Of a stretch of 64,000 bases of DNA, positions 27,901-38,832 are shown in pieces. Source of the stretch: Ramicandelaber brevisporus (Eukaryota; Kickxellomycota; Ramicandelaberales; Ramicandelaberaceae); the NCBI GenBank assembly GCA_025201865.1, contig MU602731.1, positions 1 to 64,000 of the forward strand, given 5' to 3'. The position numbers and the translations under genes are program-made. Every line of letters begins with the position of its first letter. The first letter of the stretch is position 1. Below the pieces are notes generated by a model. It had not been told where the DNA came from. It worked only from the letters and a program-made list of their open reading frames with translations, and did not search any database.

Positions 27901-29325
27901 GCTAGCTCCTCAGCAGTATCCGCAGGCAGTGGCAATGGCAATAGCAGTGGCAGTAGCAGTGGCAATGGCAGTGGTGGTGACGGTATACCACGAGATGCAC
28001 AGCAGCCGCAGTCAGCTTCCAAACCAACTCGACGTAGTCGTGCCATTAGTGACTCGAGTGGCACTAAGCGCGGTGTCAGTCTTATGCAGTATCTCGCACC
28101 TCCTCCACAGCGCTCGTCTTCAGCCAATGAGAGCAGTACGGTGTCAACAAGTGAGCAGCAGCAACTACAGCAACTGCAAACCCGTCCAGCATATTTGGGT
28201 GGTCACCACTTATCTCGCAATATCCAACAAAGACAGCCTGTTCCCGGCCCTTCTCTTTCGCAGCCACCCTCGCAGCGACTCGTCTCACCACGTAGCCAAG
28301 CAGCAACTGTGCATCAGCAACAGCATCAGCAGCAGCAACAGAAATCACAGACAATATCCACAGGTCTTGGCGAGTCCTTCTTCAAGAATCCTCCTCCAGT
28401 TGTCAAGCTGAACTCGATCGACCGGTTCACTGTGTTGTCCGGTTGGCTCTATCAGCTTGAGGACTCCATGATTCCATTGAGACTGTTTGGTCACAAGCGC
28501 TGGAAGCGCCGGTACTTTGTGTTAACTGGATCACTCGATGAGTTTGATTACGGCTTAGATATCGATGTGCAGCCTGCAACTGCTATTGAAACAGCCACAG
28601 TTCAATCAACTTCTACTGATATTGCATCCATTTCTGAGTCACTGAGTGGAATTAATACGACAGCGTCAATGAATCTCGGGGATGCAATGGCTATAGTCAT
28701 GGACCAAGTGGCTGGCGCAGCAGCTGGTACAGCGCAATTAACGTCCTTCCCGCTGGCTCTTCCCAGGCCACAGCCTCTGCCACAGTTCCACAACCCTGCC
28801 GAGGAGCATGCTGATGCTATGGCGCATGTTCTCAAGGCACTCGAGTCTCTAAGCCATGCGCAAAGTGGCACTGCTGCGACGGCAGTATCCAATAGCGAGA
28901 CTAACGTCGAAGGTGGAATGACATCCACGAGTGTATCTTTGCTGAGCGAAAGTCTTCACTCGTTGTCATCAATCATCTCTTCGATTGGCACTGTCAGTTC
29001 AATCGACCAAGCTGCGTCTGCTCCGCCACGGTTTGGCAGTACCAGTACTAGTGGCTCAACAGGCAGTAACGAGCGACAGCACGGCCGAACATCAACTAGC
29101 AGCACAAACCAGCACGAGCAACAACAGCAGCAGCGACGACGTGCCGACTTTGCCAACTGCCTGTATCGATTCAAGAGCAACGATCCAAATGAGTTCTCTA
29201 TGCCACATTCTGGCTGTGATTCATCGGCGCAGCGCCATCTGTTATCTCATATTCAACAACAACAGCAACAACAACAACAACAACTACTACTACAACAACA
29301 ACAGCAACAACAGCAACAACAGCAA

Positions 29326-29357
<32 letters not shown>

Positions 29358-30984
29358 ATCGTCTGCACCACTTCAAGCCGTGTCGTCGACTTCAACAACA
29401 GATACGCCATCAACGGGCAGAAGCACAGATTCTGAAGGTGCGGCAGTCGGTGTCGCAAACAGCAACAGTCCCTCACAGCCGCTTTCCCATCATGTTGCTG
29501 GCTCAGCCAATGCCAGTAGCACTGCTCCAAATGCCGTGGTCACATCTGGTGGCGGTGCCCTTCGTTTGACTGGCGAGACACGTGCTTTTGTGACCGACAA
29601 GTTCCCTGGTCGTGAATGGGTGATTGAGATTCGGCAGCCGTCACTCGTTGTGTGTTCTGATGCTGCACACCAATTCCCGCAACCATCGCCCACACCACGC
29701 ACTACCAAACTTCCGTCTGAACCCATCCATGGCGCTGGTATAACTGGATCTACATCATCACCTCAGAAACTTCAACAGCAACAACAGCAGCAACAGCAAC
29801 AACAACACCCAGTCCATTATGAAAACAAAGGCATGGCTGTTCGGCCAGTCCGTGGGCTGTCTGATCCAACGTCTTCATCAGCTCTCATGCACCATGCTAG
29901 TGGCAGCGCAGTGCCGCACAATCAAACACAGCTAGCCAGTGGTACATCGATGCTAAGCAGTCCAAGCACAGATGGTACAACAAGTCTCGAATCAAATGCT
30001 AGTTCCGATGTCGCTGTCCCAACGTTTACTCCTCACGTTGGAGCTGTACCCAGTGGCAGTAGTGGCAGCAGTGGTGGTGGTGGTGCTGGTGGTGGTGGCA
30101 GCGGTGATGCTTATCATGTTTCACCAACGAGCGTCCGCGACACTGAAGGCAGCTCAGCAGGAACAGCAGCACACATGACTTCAGGTACCACATCAATCTC
30201 ATGGTTCTTGCAAGCAGCCAACAAGGAAGAAATGGTGAGATGGCTGACTGCTATAAAGGGAGTTGTTGCTCGTCTGTATTACTCTGAGCGACCACTTCCA
30301 CTCACTCCACAATACAAGAAAGGGCCAAACTCTAGTGGTGGCGGCTCATCTGATCCAGCTTTGGCAAACATTAATGCGAGCCATGCGCCAACAAAGTCCT
30401 CGTCTACGGCATCAGCTCCAGGGTCAGCTCCAGGTGTGTCGCGTGGTGGGTCATGGGGCGGCCGAAGTGCAATGCTGAGTCAGTTCAGCCACAATGGGAT
30501 GCATCCACCGGCTAAGCCAGCAACAGAGCGACAGTTTCGATTTCCACGGTTTGGGTTCCATGTTCCCAGCAGTATCGTGGCATCTGCAGCACCAATTTGT
30601 CCTCATCCAGGAGTGCGGTTACAATCACCCCCGTCGTCATCCGCCGCTCCGAGGCTGCCAGTCAATGAACCAATCCATGCCGGCGTTGATTTTGATGACA
30701 ATCCATTCAGCACTGAACAAGCAGTAACCATGGCAATGAGCGCTGTGGCAGCGGCAGCAGCGTACGACCATGTACAGGGCCTGCTACATCCTTCTGTCCA
30801 ACCTCATTTCTTCTCCCCACCAATTTCACCGTATGGCTCATCCGATCAGCAGCATCGTTCCCCCGTCAACACGAGTGAGCAGCTGGGAGATGCTGCGTTG
30901 GCCAGTCCACCCAGTTCAGTTTCCTCACGAAGGTCATCGAAGCTACTGCTGCCATTGGCGCTGGCACGTCGAATCTTTTTTTAA
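24991..30984 (+). CDS. Large Ser/Gln-rich protein with a dispersed PH domain
   Basis: This 1997-residue protein is mostly Ser/Thr/Pro/Gln/Asn. PolyGln runs occur near residues 236-250 and 1420-1455, and a Pro/Gln block at about 500-560. The only recognisable fold is pleckstrin homology in pieces: LSGWLYQLED...LFGHKRWKRRYFVLTG (residues about 1148-1180), CLYRFKSNDPNEFSM (about 1390), FPGREWVIEIRQ (about 1535) and the final helix WFLQAANKEEMVRWLTAIKG (about 1737-1756). PH domains bind phosphoinositides or proteins. A second globular patch at about 825-930 (QMSIEIINHLHILNIAL...) is unassigned. Similar split PH proteins in fungi are uncharacterised. Nuclear or cortical roles cannot be told. The ATG at 24991 begins a Ser/Asn-rich stretch and is the first in frame. 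It converges with the Chk2 gene. Confidence 0.8.
29251..29360. repeat. CAA/CAG tract coding polyglutamine
   Basis: A nearly uninterrupted run of mixed CAA and CAG codons, broken by CTA leucine codons, encodes more than 30 glutamines inside an insertion of the PH domain. The codon mixture argues against recent pure CAG slippage. Confidence 0.9.
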
Positions 30985-31138
30985 TTCTCTTTTGAAACTT
31001 TATTATTCATACTATTGCTGTTATTACTAAGACACACAAAAAATGAATAAGCTTAAAAGTTAAAAAAAAAAATGACGAATGGCTAAAGAGCGTAGAGCAA
31101 GTGAAACGGGAAAGTGGAAGAGCGTTAGTTTTTTTTTT

Positions 31139-34009
31139 TTAGTTGTTTGGACGGAATCTTTTAGCAGCTGGCATCTGGTCTTGAGATACTGGCGATGACA
31201 TTGGATGCACACCAAGGCGAACTTGAGAAAGGGGCTGTGAAAGTGATAGAATTGATCCATCTTTACCTAGTGCATTGGGCTGAGGATGGGCCAGTGGCTG
31301 CTGTTGCTGTTGCTGTTGCTGTTGTTGTTGTTGGTGCTGCTGTGGAAGTCCAGGATGGAGACTATTCTGTGGAACCGATGAAGTTTGTGGAGGTGCCTGA
31401 GATTGAGTTGGCGCCAGGAACAATTCCAGGCGAGAATCATCGGCCATTGAATCGTTATCAAAGTCCATATCGGCACTGTTATTGTGACTGACTTCAATGG
31501 GGGCTGATGGCAGGACTGAACCACTTGACGCAGATGCGACTTCGCCACTCTGATCGGTGACATCGGGAAGGATATCCTGATCACAGCCTTTATTCGGGTC
31601 GCTGTCGAGCTCCATCTGATGTTCTTCACTAATGGCGTTATCAATAACTTGCTGATGTTCAGTAGGTGTTGAGTTGCTGTTGGTGTTAACATGTTCAGAT
31701 GGAGCCGATGATTCGGGAATTGAATTGGACTCGTCAGCACCAAACACTGCTGTGATTGACGTAGACGGGACAGCAGTGATAGGGTTTGATTCAACTTGGA
31801 CGCTGTTGATTGAATTGGCTATAGACTGTGAGGATGGCTGAGGATTGGACTGTTGCTGCTGGCTGGACGATGCTGCCGCTGGTGCTGGTAATGCTGAAGA
31901 AGAAGAGGAGGAAGAAGGCTGAGGAGGTGTATGTTTAGTTTCGGTGTGCTCGACACGGCGTCCAACAATTAATATTCCCGTAGAATCTACTTTGGAATCA
32001 GAGAATAATGCGCGTGGTCTGATTACCAAAGGAGTCAGTTCATCAATGTTAACGGCACGAGTTGATGGAGATAGATATCCCGTTTGAGTGCCTTCGCTAT
32101 CGTTAATGTGGTGAGCTTCATCGTCAACATCAAAATCAGCAAAGCCAGGATCATCATCAATACAGATTGAGGCTATAGTCTCGGAATTGCCATGGGAAGG
32201 ACGCATTAGTTTATAAATCTTTCCATCGTAATGAGTTCGCATCCACGGATGGGCCAGAGCCTCTCTTACAGTTAGCCGTTCAGATGGATCGACTTTAAGC
32301 AAACCACGGATTAAATCAATTGCGGCATCACTGATATGATCCCACCAGGGCGAGGGGAATGAATATCTGCCGAGTCTAATTTGGTCAGTCATGCGCGGTG
32401 GAGCCAATTCTTCACTAAATGGAGGAGATCCTGATAAACAAACATACAAAATAACTCCGAGCGACCACATATCAACTGATAATGAATATTGTCTATCGCT
32501 ACTCCCATCTGCCAATACCTCGGGTGCAACATAATTGGGAGTTCCGCAGAGTGTTTGCATCATTGATTCGTTGCTGACAATGCGCGATAATCCAAAGTCG
32601 GACAATTTACAATGGAGAGGTCTGATTGAGTTTGGAAATCCAGACAGAGTTTGTACTGGCTGCTGGTTTCCCAGGATGGAGGGACTGTTTACCGCAGAGG
32701 TTGCTGATGGAGCTTGTTTCTGATTAAAGTTGGTGGATAAATGCATTACATTTGCTGTGGAGGTACTTTTACTGCCGGAAGAAGAGCCTTTGCCTAATAA
32801 AACATTTTCAGGTTTCAAATCGCGATGGGCAATTCTTCTATCATGAAGATACTTTACAGCCAAAAATAACTGAAAGAATAAAATTCTCGTTTCATCTTCA
32901 GTAAATGCACCATAGTCTACCAATTCATTGAATAGCTCACCATCTTCAATATATTCCATCACAATATAAAGAAAGGCAGGCTCTTCGTATGCTTTATATG
33001 CTCTAGTAATAAATGGGTGGTTAATTCCAAATATTAAACTAGTTTCTCTTTTAATGCTTTCAGCTGCTCTAGATTTTGGTGGAAATCTGCGTCTATCAAT
33101 CACTTTTACTGCAAATTCACGTCCAGTCATTCGATTGATTGCATGTCTAACTTCCGCAAATGATCCACGTCCCAACACTCGTGTACAAAAGAAGTCTCTA
33201 TTAAAACTACCCTCTGCCACAACCACTTTATCATCAAAAATACTACTGCTACCACCACTAATATTAGCATTAACATTAGCATTATTTCCAGCAAAATGAT
33301 TGTTCAGCATTGAACGTCTATGAAGCGTAATGTGTTGAAATGTAAAATAAAATCTACCAGCATTACCAGCACTATTACCAGCATTACCACCACCATTATT
33401 ATTATTATTATTATTACCATTGTCATTACTATTAATGGTGTTATTGTCACAGCCCAGTAAAGCCAGTTGTAAAATATCGCCATCCTTCAGTATTTTAGTT
33501 CGTCCCCTCCCAATCGGAACTCCATTGATATTGGTGCCATTTGAAGAAGTATCTTGGATATAAACCGTTTCAGTAACCTGCCCAATCGAATCTTGCTTAG
33601 TCGTTCTGTAAATCAAACAATGTCTATTGCTTATCGTGGAGTCATTAATACGCACATTGCATTCTCGATGTCTACCAATCAATACATTTCCACGCCCATC
33701 CTCATTATTTTCACTCGCATTGTTACCATCAGAATAGTAATCCGGATCAGCAAACCATACAGTGGGATACACTGCAGGATCACTACTCAGCAATGCTCCC
33801 CACACGTCACTTGGCGCAGTGTTCACAGTCAGTCCAAGCGGATCTGCAGCTGTGTGGCAAACATCAGACTTTATACTGCTCAAATCACTACAGCCGGACG
33901 AAGAATTCAACCCGGACTGTGGCAGCAGTGCTGAGAACCCTCCAAAGTTCAGAATACGTCCACTGGCATCACGATGTGGTGACTGTGGCCCAGCCGTCTT
34001 CTTGGTCAT
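31139..34009 (-). CDS. FHA-domain checkpoint kinase, Chk2/Cds1/Rad53 type
   Basis: This is a 956-residue protein. An FHA domain (about 75-240) shows IGRHRECNVRINDSTISNRH and DTSSNGTNINGVPIGRG, interrupted by an Asn/Gly-rich insertion. The kinase domain (about 275-600) has LGRGSFAEVRHA, AVKVI, MEYIEDGELF, HRDLKPENVLLGKG, DFGLSR and GTPNYVAPEV. About 55 Ser/Asn/Gln-rich residues are inserted between the catalytic loop and DFG. The C-terminal 300 residues are disordered and carry several SQ/TQ sites, ending in a basic KRFRPNN that may be a nuclear signal. Chk2-family kinases halt the cycle and control forks after ATR/ATM phosphorylation. Unlike Rad53 there is no second FHA domain, and unlike Chk2 the SQ/TQ cluster is not N-terminal. 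It is divergent with the coiled-coil gene. Confidence 0.9.
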   Translation of the reverse strand: MTKKTAGPQSPHRDASGRILNFGGFSALLPQSGLNSSSGCSDLSSIKSDVCHTAADPLGLTVNTAPSDVWGALLSSDPAVYPTVWFADPDYYSDGNNASENNEDGRGNVLIGRHRECNVRINDSTISNRHCLIYRTTKQDSIGQVTETVYIQDTSSNGTNINGVPIGRGRTKILKDGDILQLALLGCDNNTINSNDNGNNNNNNNGGGNAGNSAGNAGRFYFTFQHITLHRRSMLNNHFAGNNANVNANISGGSSSIFDDKVVVAEGSFNRDFFCTRVLGRGSFAEVRHAINRMTGREFAVKVIDRRRFPPKSRAAESIKRETSLIFGINHPFITRAYKAYEEPAFLYIVMEYIEDGELFNELVDYGAFTEDETRILFFQLFLAVKYLHDRRIAHRDLKPENVLLGKGSSSGSKSTSTANVMHLSTNFNQKQAPSATSAVNSPSILGNQQPVQTLSGFPNSIRPLHCKLSDFGLSRIVSNESMMQTLCGTPNYVAPEVLADGSSDRQYSLSVDMWSLGVILYVCLSGSPPFSEELAPPRMTDQIRLGRYSFPSPWWDHISDAAIDLIRGLLKVDPSERLTVREALAHPWMRTHYDGKIYKLMRPSHGNSETIASICIDDDPGFADFDVDDEAHHINDSEGTQTGYLSPSTRAVNIDELTPLVIRPRALFSDSKVDSTGILIVGRRVEHTETKHTPPQPSSSSSSSALPAPAAASSSQQQQSNPQPSSQSIANSINSVQVESNPITAVPSTSITAVFGADESNSIPESSAPSEHVNTNSNSTPTEHQQVIDNAISEEHQMELDSDPNKGCDQDILPDVTDQSGEVASASSGSVLPSAPIEVSHNNSADMDFDNDSMADDSRLELFLAPTQSQAPPQTSSVPQNSLHPGLPQQHQQQQQQQQQQQQPLAHPQPNALGKDGSILSLSQPLSQVRLGVHPMSSPVSQDQMPAAKRFRPNN

Positions 34010-34560
34010 TCTGGCTCTGATAAAAAAAAAAGAGAGAAAAAAGAGAGAAAGTTAGTATGGCGTGAGTTTGATCAAAAAGAAGAAAAGAACAGGAAGACAC
34101 AAGAAGCCCTGCGTTGTGGGAGAAAGAAAGAGACAGAGAGGACGAGTGAGAGAGGGGAGAGCAAGAGAGAGCAAGAGGCAAATGGAATTTATTTGTTTTG
34201 TTTGTTTGGTGAAAGCTGCTGCGGTAGCACTCGCCTGTTGCGCTGATATTGAAGTCTGTTCCTCGTTTGTTGCCCTCGTGTGGATGCATTCAACCAATGA
34301 GAAGTATTGATACATTATCAGAAACAAAAAAAAAACAAGGTGATCATAACACTTATCCGTATCGTGAGTGAGTGGATGAATGCATGGATGAATGCATGGA
34401 TGAATGCATGAGTGAATGGACGCATACATCATTGCATGCGGGGAGGTTTGTTTGTAGCATCGATATCGAACCGCTTCCCGCCTCCCGCCTCCTCTCTCTG
34501 TGTGTGATCTTGGAATCTACCACATTATTTGCCTTTTCTTTTTCTTTCCTTTCCTCAGAG
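34010..34560. promoter_or_regulatory. Divergent promoter region, Chk2-like / coiled-coil gene
   Basis: These 551 bp between two start codons contain purine-rich GA tracts at about 34115..34180, a CCAAT box (CCAATGAG, 34294..34301), a run of A near 34327 and a 12-bp repeat at 34373..34419. Small open frames here are composed of repeat sequence and are not credible genes. Confidence 0.5.
34373..34419. repeat. 12-bp tandem repeat with ATGCAT palindromes
   Basis: Three copies of GGATGAATGCAT and a partial fourth lie 140-190 bp upstream of the coiled-coil gene start. Each unit contains the palindrome ATGCAT. Confidence 0.85.
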
Positions 34561-37365
34561 ATGGATCGCGGTGAGCAGCTGGACGACGTGTTAGGCGCAG
34601 TGGTAGTTGGTGAAGATATACTGGAGGCAGGCGAAGGGTCACTATTTGATGAACAGCCTCCGGACTCGGCTCCTCTTCCTGAAGAAGATGAGCGCCTGGT
34701 CAGACTATCCACTAGTGCTGCTGGCTTCCACTCACCCAGTAACGAACAAGAGCATTCAGCATCTTCGGACCCATCCCCTTTAATCACTACCGATACCTCC
34801 CCTCAGATACAGCCAGTATCGACTGTCAAACAAAAGCCTATTCTGTCTCGAGCAGCCATTGTGTCATCCTCGTCGTCAGCAACCATTCGACGTGGCAATG
34901 TCATTCCAGGTCAAGCCAAGTCGACATCGGCACAGGCCAGTATCAATGGCACGCTGCGTAGACCCCCGCCCTCCCTGGTCGCACCGAAGACAATTCCAGC
35001 CCGCAGCACTACTTTGACATCTAGACACCCCACATCGAATCCATCAATGCCACTGTCATCATCAGCCGCTCGACCTGCTCGCCCTATCGTCAGCAAGCCC
35101 CCTCCATCATCACTGCCACAGTCGACAGCAGCAGCAACAGCAGCAGCAACAGCAGCAGCAACAGCAGCAGCAGCCCGCAATGTCGTGTCTGGTGGGCGAC
35201 TTAATCGAATGCCAGCCGGACCGTCCAATTCTAGAATGGCTGAACAGAGGAGCAATCCTGTATCCACAGTGAAACCCCCTTCAACCATCAAATCAGCTAC
35301 AGCCTCTCGTGTTACATCAATGTCTGTTAAACGACAGCAACTTCCCCATCATCCTCCCCCTAACTCATCCTCTCAGCCACCGTCTAATATTAGCAATAAC
35401 TCTCCTACTAATTCAGCACTCCTCAGTCGCACATTAACTCAAGCCACCTCAAAGTCGGCAATATCCACTCCTCCCTCAGCTTTCAACACGCGTCGATCTT
35501 CGGTTGGACCACTATCCGACTCTACAACCACAGCATCAACTACAACACCAACTAATCGCAGCAGTGCACGCCAGTCTCTAGCTGGCAATAATTCTATCAA
35601 CTCAAGATTGTCGCATGGTGGGCGACCATCTTCCACTGGGAATCGACTCTCTGTGATCGCTGAGAAAGAATCTGCAGCCAATGCACAGATTTCCTCACTG
35701 GCAACTCAAATCAATGCACTGAAGACTGAACTAACTACTGTGACTGAAGCTCGTGATGAAGCTGCGAAAGAACGAGAGTCAATGCACATGGAATTGTCAG
35801 CACTGTCAGAAACAAAATCTAGTTTGGAGTCACGCATTCTGGACTTGGAGAATAAGCTGGCACACTCTACATCCAAAATTGAAAACTTGACCAATGATAT
35901 TGCTACTGCACAGTCTGCGCTGAATAGTTCGCGAGCTGAGTATGAATCAGTTAAACAGTTACTTCAGGAAGCAGTTGAAATGGCAGATAAGTTGCGAGAG
36001 GAATCACGCTCTGAGCATGAATCCCATCAGCTGACGCAAACTAAATTGGCTGATATTGAATTACAGTTGGCCAATGCAAATACAACAATTACTGATTTAA
36101 CGCTGGCAGTTAACGAGCATGAAACTAGAGAAACTGAATTGAAATTTAAACTAAATGAAATGGAAAAACACATGAGCAAAATGAGAGAGCAGCACGAAGA
36201 GGATGAAGATATAATTAAGCAAGTTAATGTTGAGATTGAGACTGCTCGTATTAAACACACTACGGTGCAGGCAATGTATGAGGAGCTGTTGGAGCAGCAT
36301 TCCACATTGACTGCAGAGAAGGAGCAGCTGGATACGGAATATGATATTTTACACTTGGAATTTAACACAGTCAATGAGAAGTTAGAACAGAGTAAAAAGA
36401 TACATGGAGAAACAGTTAACAAAATGAACAATTTGCAAAAATTGATTTCAGAGCTAAGATCGCCTGACGAGTTCAAGTCCTATGAACAGGAAATTTTAAG
36501 GCTGGAGAAAGAAAGAAGCGATTTGCGTGCATCTATTGAACATGAGCGATCCACCCGTTTATTGGCTGAAGCTAATCACAATGCTGCTCTTGAACAGCTA
36601 GCTATAATGGAACACGGTCGTAACCAAGAAATTGAAGCTGCAGCACAACAGGCTCATGCTGCCGCCGAAGCTGACTTTATTGCACGCTATCAGCAAATGC
36701 AGCAATCTCAGGTCAACTTAATGGTGTCTAGAGATGAGTACAACGATGCACTTGCCTATGGTGTCACTTTGGAACGTCAGGTCAGAGAATTAAGAGAATT
36801 AATCAATGACATGCAGCACAATTCAGCCTCGGCGCGCACTCCGTTTGCAGATGTTGGCCAGAGCATGCTATTGTCACCCAGCGCATTTGGCACTCCAACT
36901 GGTAGCTTTGAAATTGAGACTCAGTCAATGCTACGACGAATGACAAAGAGTCGCATGAGTATGCTCGAAGCACAAGGCGACTCAAGCTCCTCTATTCAGC
37001 GCAGACCACCTCCAGTTATGGCGCTCAGCAATGTAAACAATGGCAACCTAGCGTCTGACCAGTTCACTTCTGCATCGCCTGCTATAACAGACTCATCGCC
37101 AGCACCATCGCCAGCGCCAAGTAAGGAAGAGTCGCCATTCCCCGATCTTCCTTCGGTTGAGTCTCTTGTGAATGAGGTCATGGACGTGGATCAGCAAATG
37201 CAGACTCTCATTGCGGAGCGGAATAGGGTTCAGCTGGAGTTTGCATCAACCCCAACTACAAAGTCACGCCGCAATGCTCGCCAAGAGTTTCTAGCTGATC
37301 ACATTGCTAAATTTGATTCGGCAATCTCTCATTTACGGCAGCGTATCCGCAACGAGGACCTATAA
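34561..37365 (+). CDS. Long coiled-coil protein with basic Ser/Pro-rich head
   Basis: This is a 934-residue protein I cannot assign to a named family. The first about 70 residues are acidic. Residues 75-360 are Ser/Thr/Pro-rich with Arg/Lys, including an Ala/Thr repeat (TAAATAAATAAA-like, about 188-205). Residues about 365-760 form one long heptad coiled coil without internal breaks. A linker follows, then a conserved-looking C-terminal helix pair (LVNEVMDVDQQMQTLIAERN and FDSAISHLRQRIRNEDL). A disordered basic head, long coil and compact tail is typical of microtubule- or centrosome/spindle-pole-associated proteins, which is inference only. The central coil region appears A+T-richer than the ends. 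The frame upstream of ATG 34561 is repeat sequence reaching only a GTG. The G-alpha gene follows on the same strand. Confidence 0.8.
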   Translation: MDRGEQLDDVLGAVVVGEDILEAGEGSLFDEQPPDSAPLPEEDERLVRLSTSAAGFHSPSNEQEHSASSDPSPLITTDTSPQIQPVSTVKQKPILSRAAIVSSSSSATIRRGNVIPGQAKSTSAQASINGTLRRPPPSLVAPKTIPARSTTLTSRHPTSNPSMPLSSSAARPARPIVSKPPPSSLPQSTAAATAAATAAATAAAARNVVSGGRLNRMPAGPSNSRMAEQRSNPVSTVKPPSTIKSATASRVTSMSVKRQQLPHHPPPNSSSQPPSNISNNSPTNSALLSRTLTQATSKSAISTPPSAFNTRRSSVGPLSDSTTTASTTTPTNRSSARQSLAGNNSINSRLSHGGRPSSTGNRLSVIAEKESAANAQISSLATQINALKTELTTVTEARDEAAKERESMHMELSALSETKSSLESRILDLENKLAHSTSKIENLTNDIATAQSALNSSRAEYESVKQLLQEAVEMADKLREESRSEHESHQLTQTKLADIELQLANANTTITDLTLAVNEHETRETELKFKLNEMEKHMSKMREQHEEDEDIIKQVNVEIETARIKHTTVQAMYEELLEQHSTLTAEKEQLDTEYDILHLEFNTVNEKLEQSKKIHGETVNKMNNLQKLISELRSPDEFKSYEQEILRLEKERSDLRASIEHERSTRLLAEANHNAALEQLAIMEHGRNQEIEAAAQQAHAAAEADFIARYQQMQQSQVNLMVSRDEYNDALAYGVTLERQVRELRELINDMQHNSASARTPFADVGQSMLLSPSAFGTPTGSFEIETQSMLRRMTKSRMSMLEAQGDSSSSIQRRPPPVMALSNVNNGNLASDQFTSASPAITDSSPAPSPAPSKEESPFPDLPSVESLVNEVMDVDQQMQTLIAERNRVQLEFASTPTTKSRRNARQEFLADHIAKFDSAISHLRQRIRNEDL

Positions 37366-37659
37366 CATCCTTTCTCTCCTCTCAATCTGAAATTAACTTT
37401 TTATTTTTCGTTGCTTTTCTTTTCTTTTTTCTTTTTATTTCTCTTTTATTCCACACTACAGTTTGAGAGCACGCTCACCCTCCACCTCTCCTCCTCCTCC
37501 TCCTCCTCCTCCTCCTCTCCGCTCACACTTCATAACTCAGGAGCACACTGCACACAACTGTATTCGTTCATTCTACTTGAGACCTCGCGACAACTCCACG
37601 CTTAATCACCGCAAAAGCTTCCCTTCTTCCTTTCTTTAATCGAGCGACTGCAAAAGCAA

Positions 37660-37706
<47 letters not shown>

Positions 37707-37767
37707 ACAGCAATAACAGTGAGAGCGACAGCATCTGTTTTACTCTTCTTCTTTTTCTCTTTGAGCG
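37366..37767. other. Leader region of the G-alpha gene with two repeats
   Basis: These 402 bp between tandem genes hold a T-rich 3' flank, a CTC/TCC trinucleotide run at 37488..37518 and a CAACAG hexamer run at 37655..37719, followed by a pyrimidine-rich leader up to the ATG. No gene is seen. Confidence 0.6.
37655..37719. repeat. CAACAG hexamer repeat in the G-alpha leader
   Basis: About ten nearly perfect units of (CAACAG), ending about 48 bp before the start codon. The run is not in a coding frame with the gene. Confidence 0.9.
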
Positions 37768-38832
37768 ATGGGCTGCTGTGTGTCAACTGCTGGCACTGAA
37801 GAGGAACAAAACTCACAGGCGATCGATCGACAGCTGGAGGATGAACGACAGAGAGTAAGCCAGGAATGCAAGATCCTTCTGCTAGGTAGCGGTGAGTCGG
37901 GTAAATCAACAATTGTCAAGCAGATGCGCATTATTCACCAGCAGGGTTACACACACGAGGAGCTTGCATTGTTCCGTTTGTCAATATACAAAAACATTCT
38001 TGACTCTGCTCATGACCTGGTTGTTGGAATGGTTAATCTGAATACGATGCCAGTCGAACCACGCAATCGAGAGTTTGCAGCGCGCCTTGATGAGCTTCAC
38101 ACTGAGGAAAACACCTTTCCGGTGATGCTAACACCAGATCTGGTTGATGGCATCGAAGCGCTGTGGCATGATCCGATTATTGAACAACTGCTATTACGCT
38201 CAAGTGAGTTTTATTTGATGGACTCTGCACCTTATTTCTTTAGCAACGTGCGACGCATTGCCGAGCCAGAGTATGTTCCCACCGAGCATGATGTACTACG
38301 TGCACGAACAAAGACAACGGGTATTATTGAGACGCGGTTCAAGATGGGCATGTTGAACGTGGCAATGTTTGATGTTGGAGGGCAGCGTAGCGAGAGGAAA
38401 AAGTGGATCCATTGCTTTGAGGGAGTTACCTCTGTTATATTTTGTACAGCATTATCTGAGTATGATCAGACTCTATTAGAAGAAGGCACCCAAAATAGAT
38501 TTGTGGAAAGTTTACTCTTGTTTGACTCCATTATTAACAGTCGCTGGTTCCTTCGAACTTCTGTCATTTTGTTCCTTAATAAAATCGACATTTTCAAGGA
38601 GAAGATTGTTCGAATCCCAATGTCAAAATACTTCCCAGAGTATGCTGGTGGTGATGATGTTCATAAGGCTGTGCGTTATATTCTGTGGCGCTTTGTTCAG
38701 CTTAATCGTGCTGGTCTCTATTTGTACACTCATGTCACTCAAGCAACCGACACCTCGAACATCAGACTGGTTTTCGCCGCAGTTAAGGAAACCATCCTAC
38801 AAAATGCCTTAAGAGATAGCGGTATCCTCTGA
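37768..38832 (+). CDS. GPA1: Heterotrimeric G-protein alpha subunit
   Basis: This is a 354-residue G-alpha, the usual length. The N-terminus MGCCVS gives a myristoylation glycine and palmitoylation cysteines for membrane anchoring. G motifs in order are GSGESGKST (residues 40-48), the switch I region RTKTTGIIE with its catalytic Arg, [12 protein letters not shown] with the GTPase Gln, [11 protein letters not shown] and the TQAT base-binding motif. The tail DSGIL lacks the cysteine at position -4 that pertussis toxin modifies. Overall it resembles fungal group I subunits that couple pheromone or nutrient receptors. An 'NTMPVEP' region matches the helical domain without yeast Gpa1's large insertion. 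Receptor partners are not in the window. Confidence 0.96.
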   Translation: MGCCVSTAGTEEEQNSQAIDRQLEDERQRVSQECKILLLGSGESGKSTIVKQMRIIHQQGYTHEELALFRLSIYKNILDSAHDLVVGMVNLNTMPVEPRNREFAARLDELHTEENTFPVMLTPDLVDGIEALWHDPIIEQLLLRSSEFYLMDSAPYFFSNVRRIAEPEYVPTEHDVLRARTKTTGIIETRFKMGMLNVAMFDVGGQRSERKKWIHCFEGVTSVIFCTALSEYDQTLLEEGTQNRFVESLLLFDSIINSRWFLRTSVILFLNKIDIFKEKIVRIPMSKYFPEYAGGDDVHKAVRYILWRFVQLNRAGLYLYTHVTQATDTSNIRLVFAAVKETILQNALRDSGIL

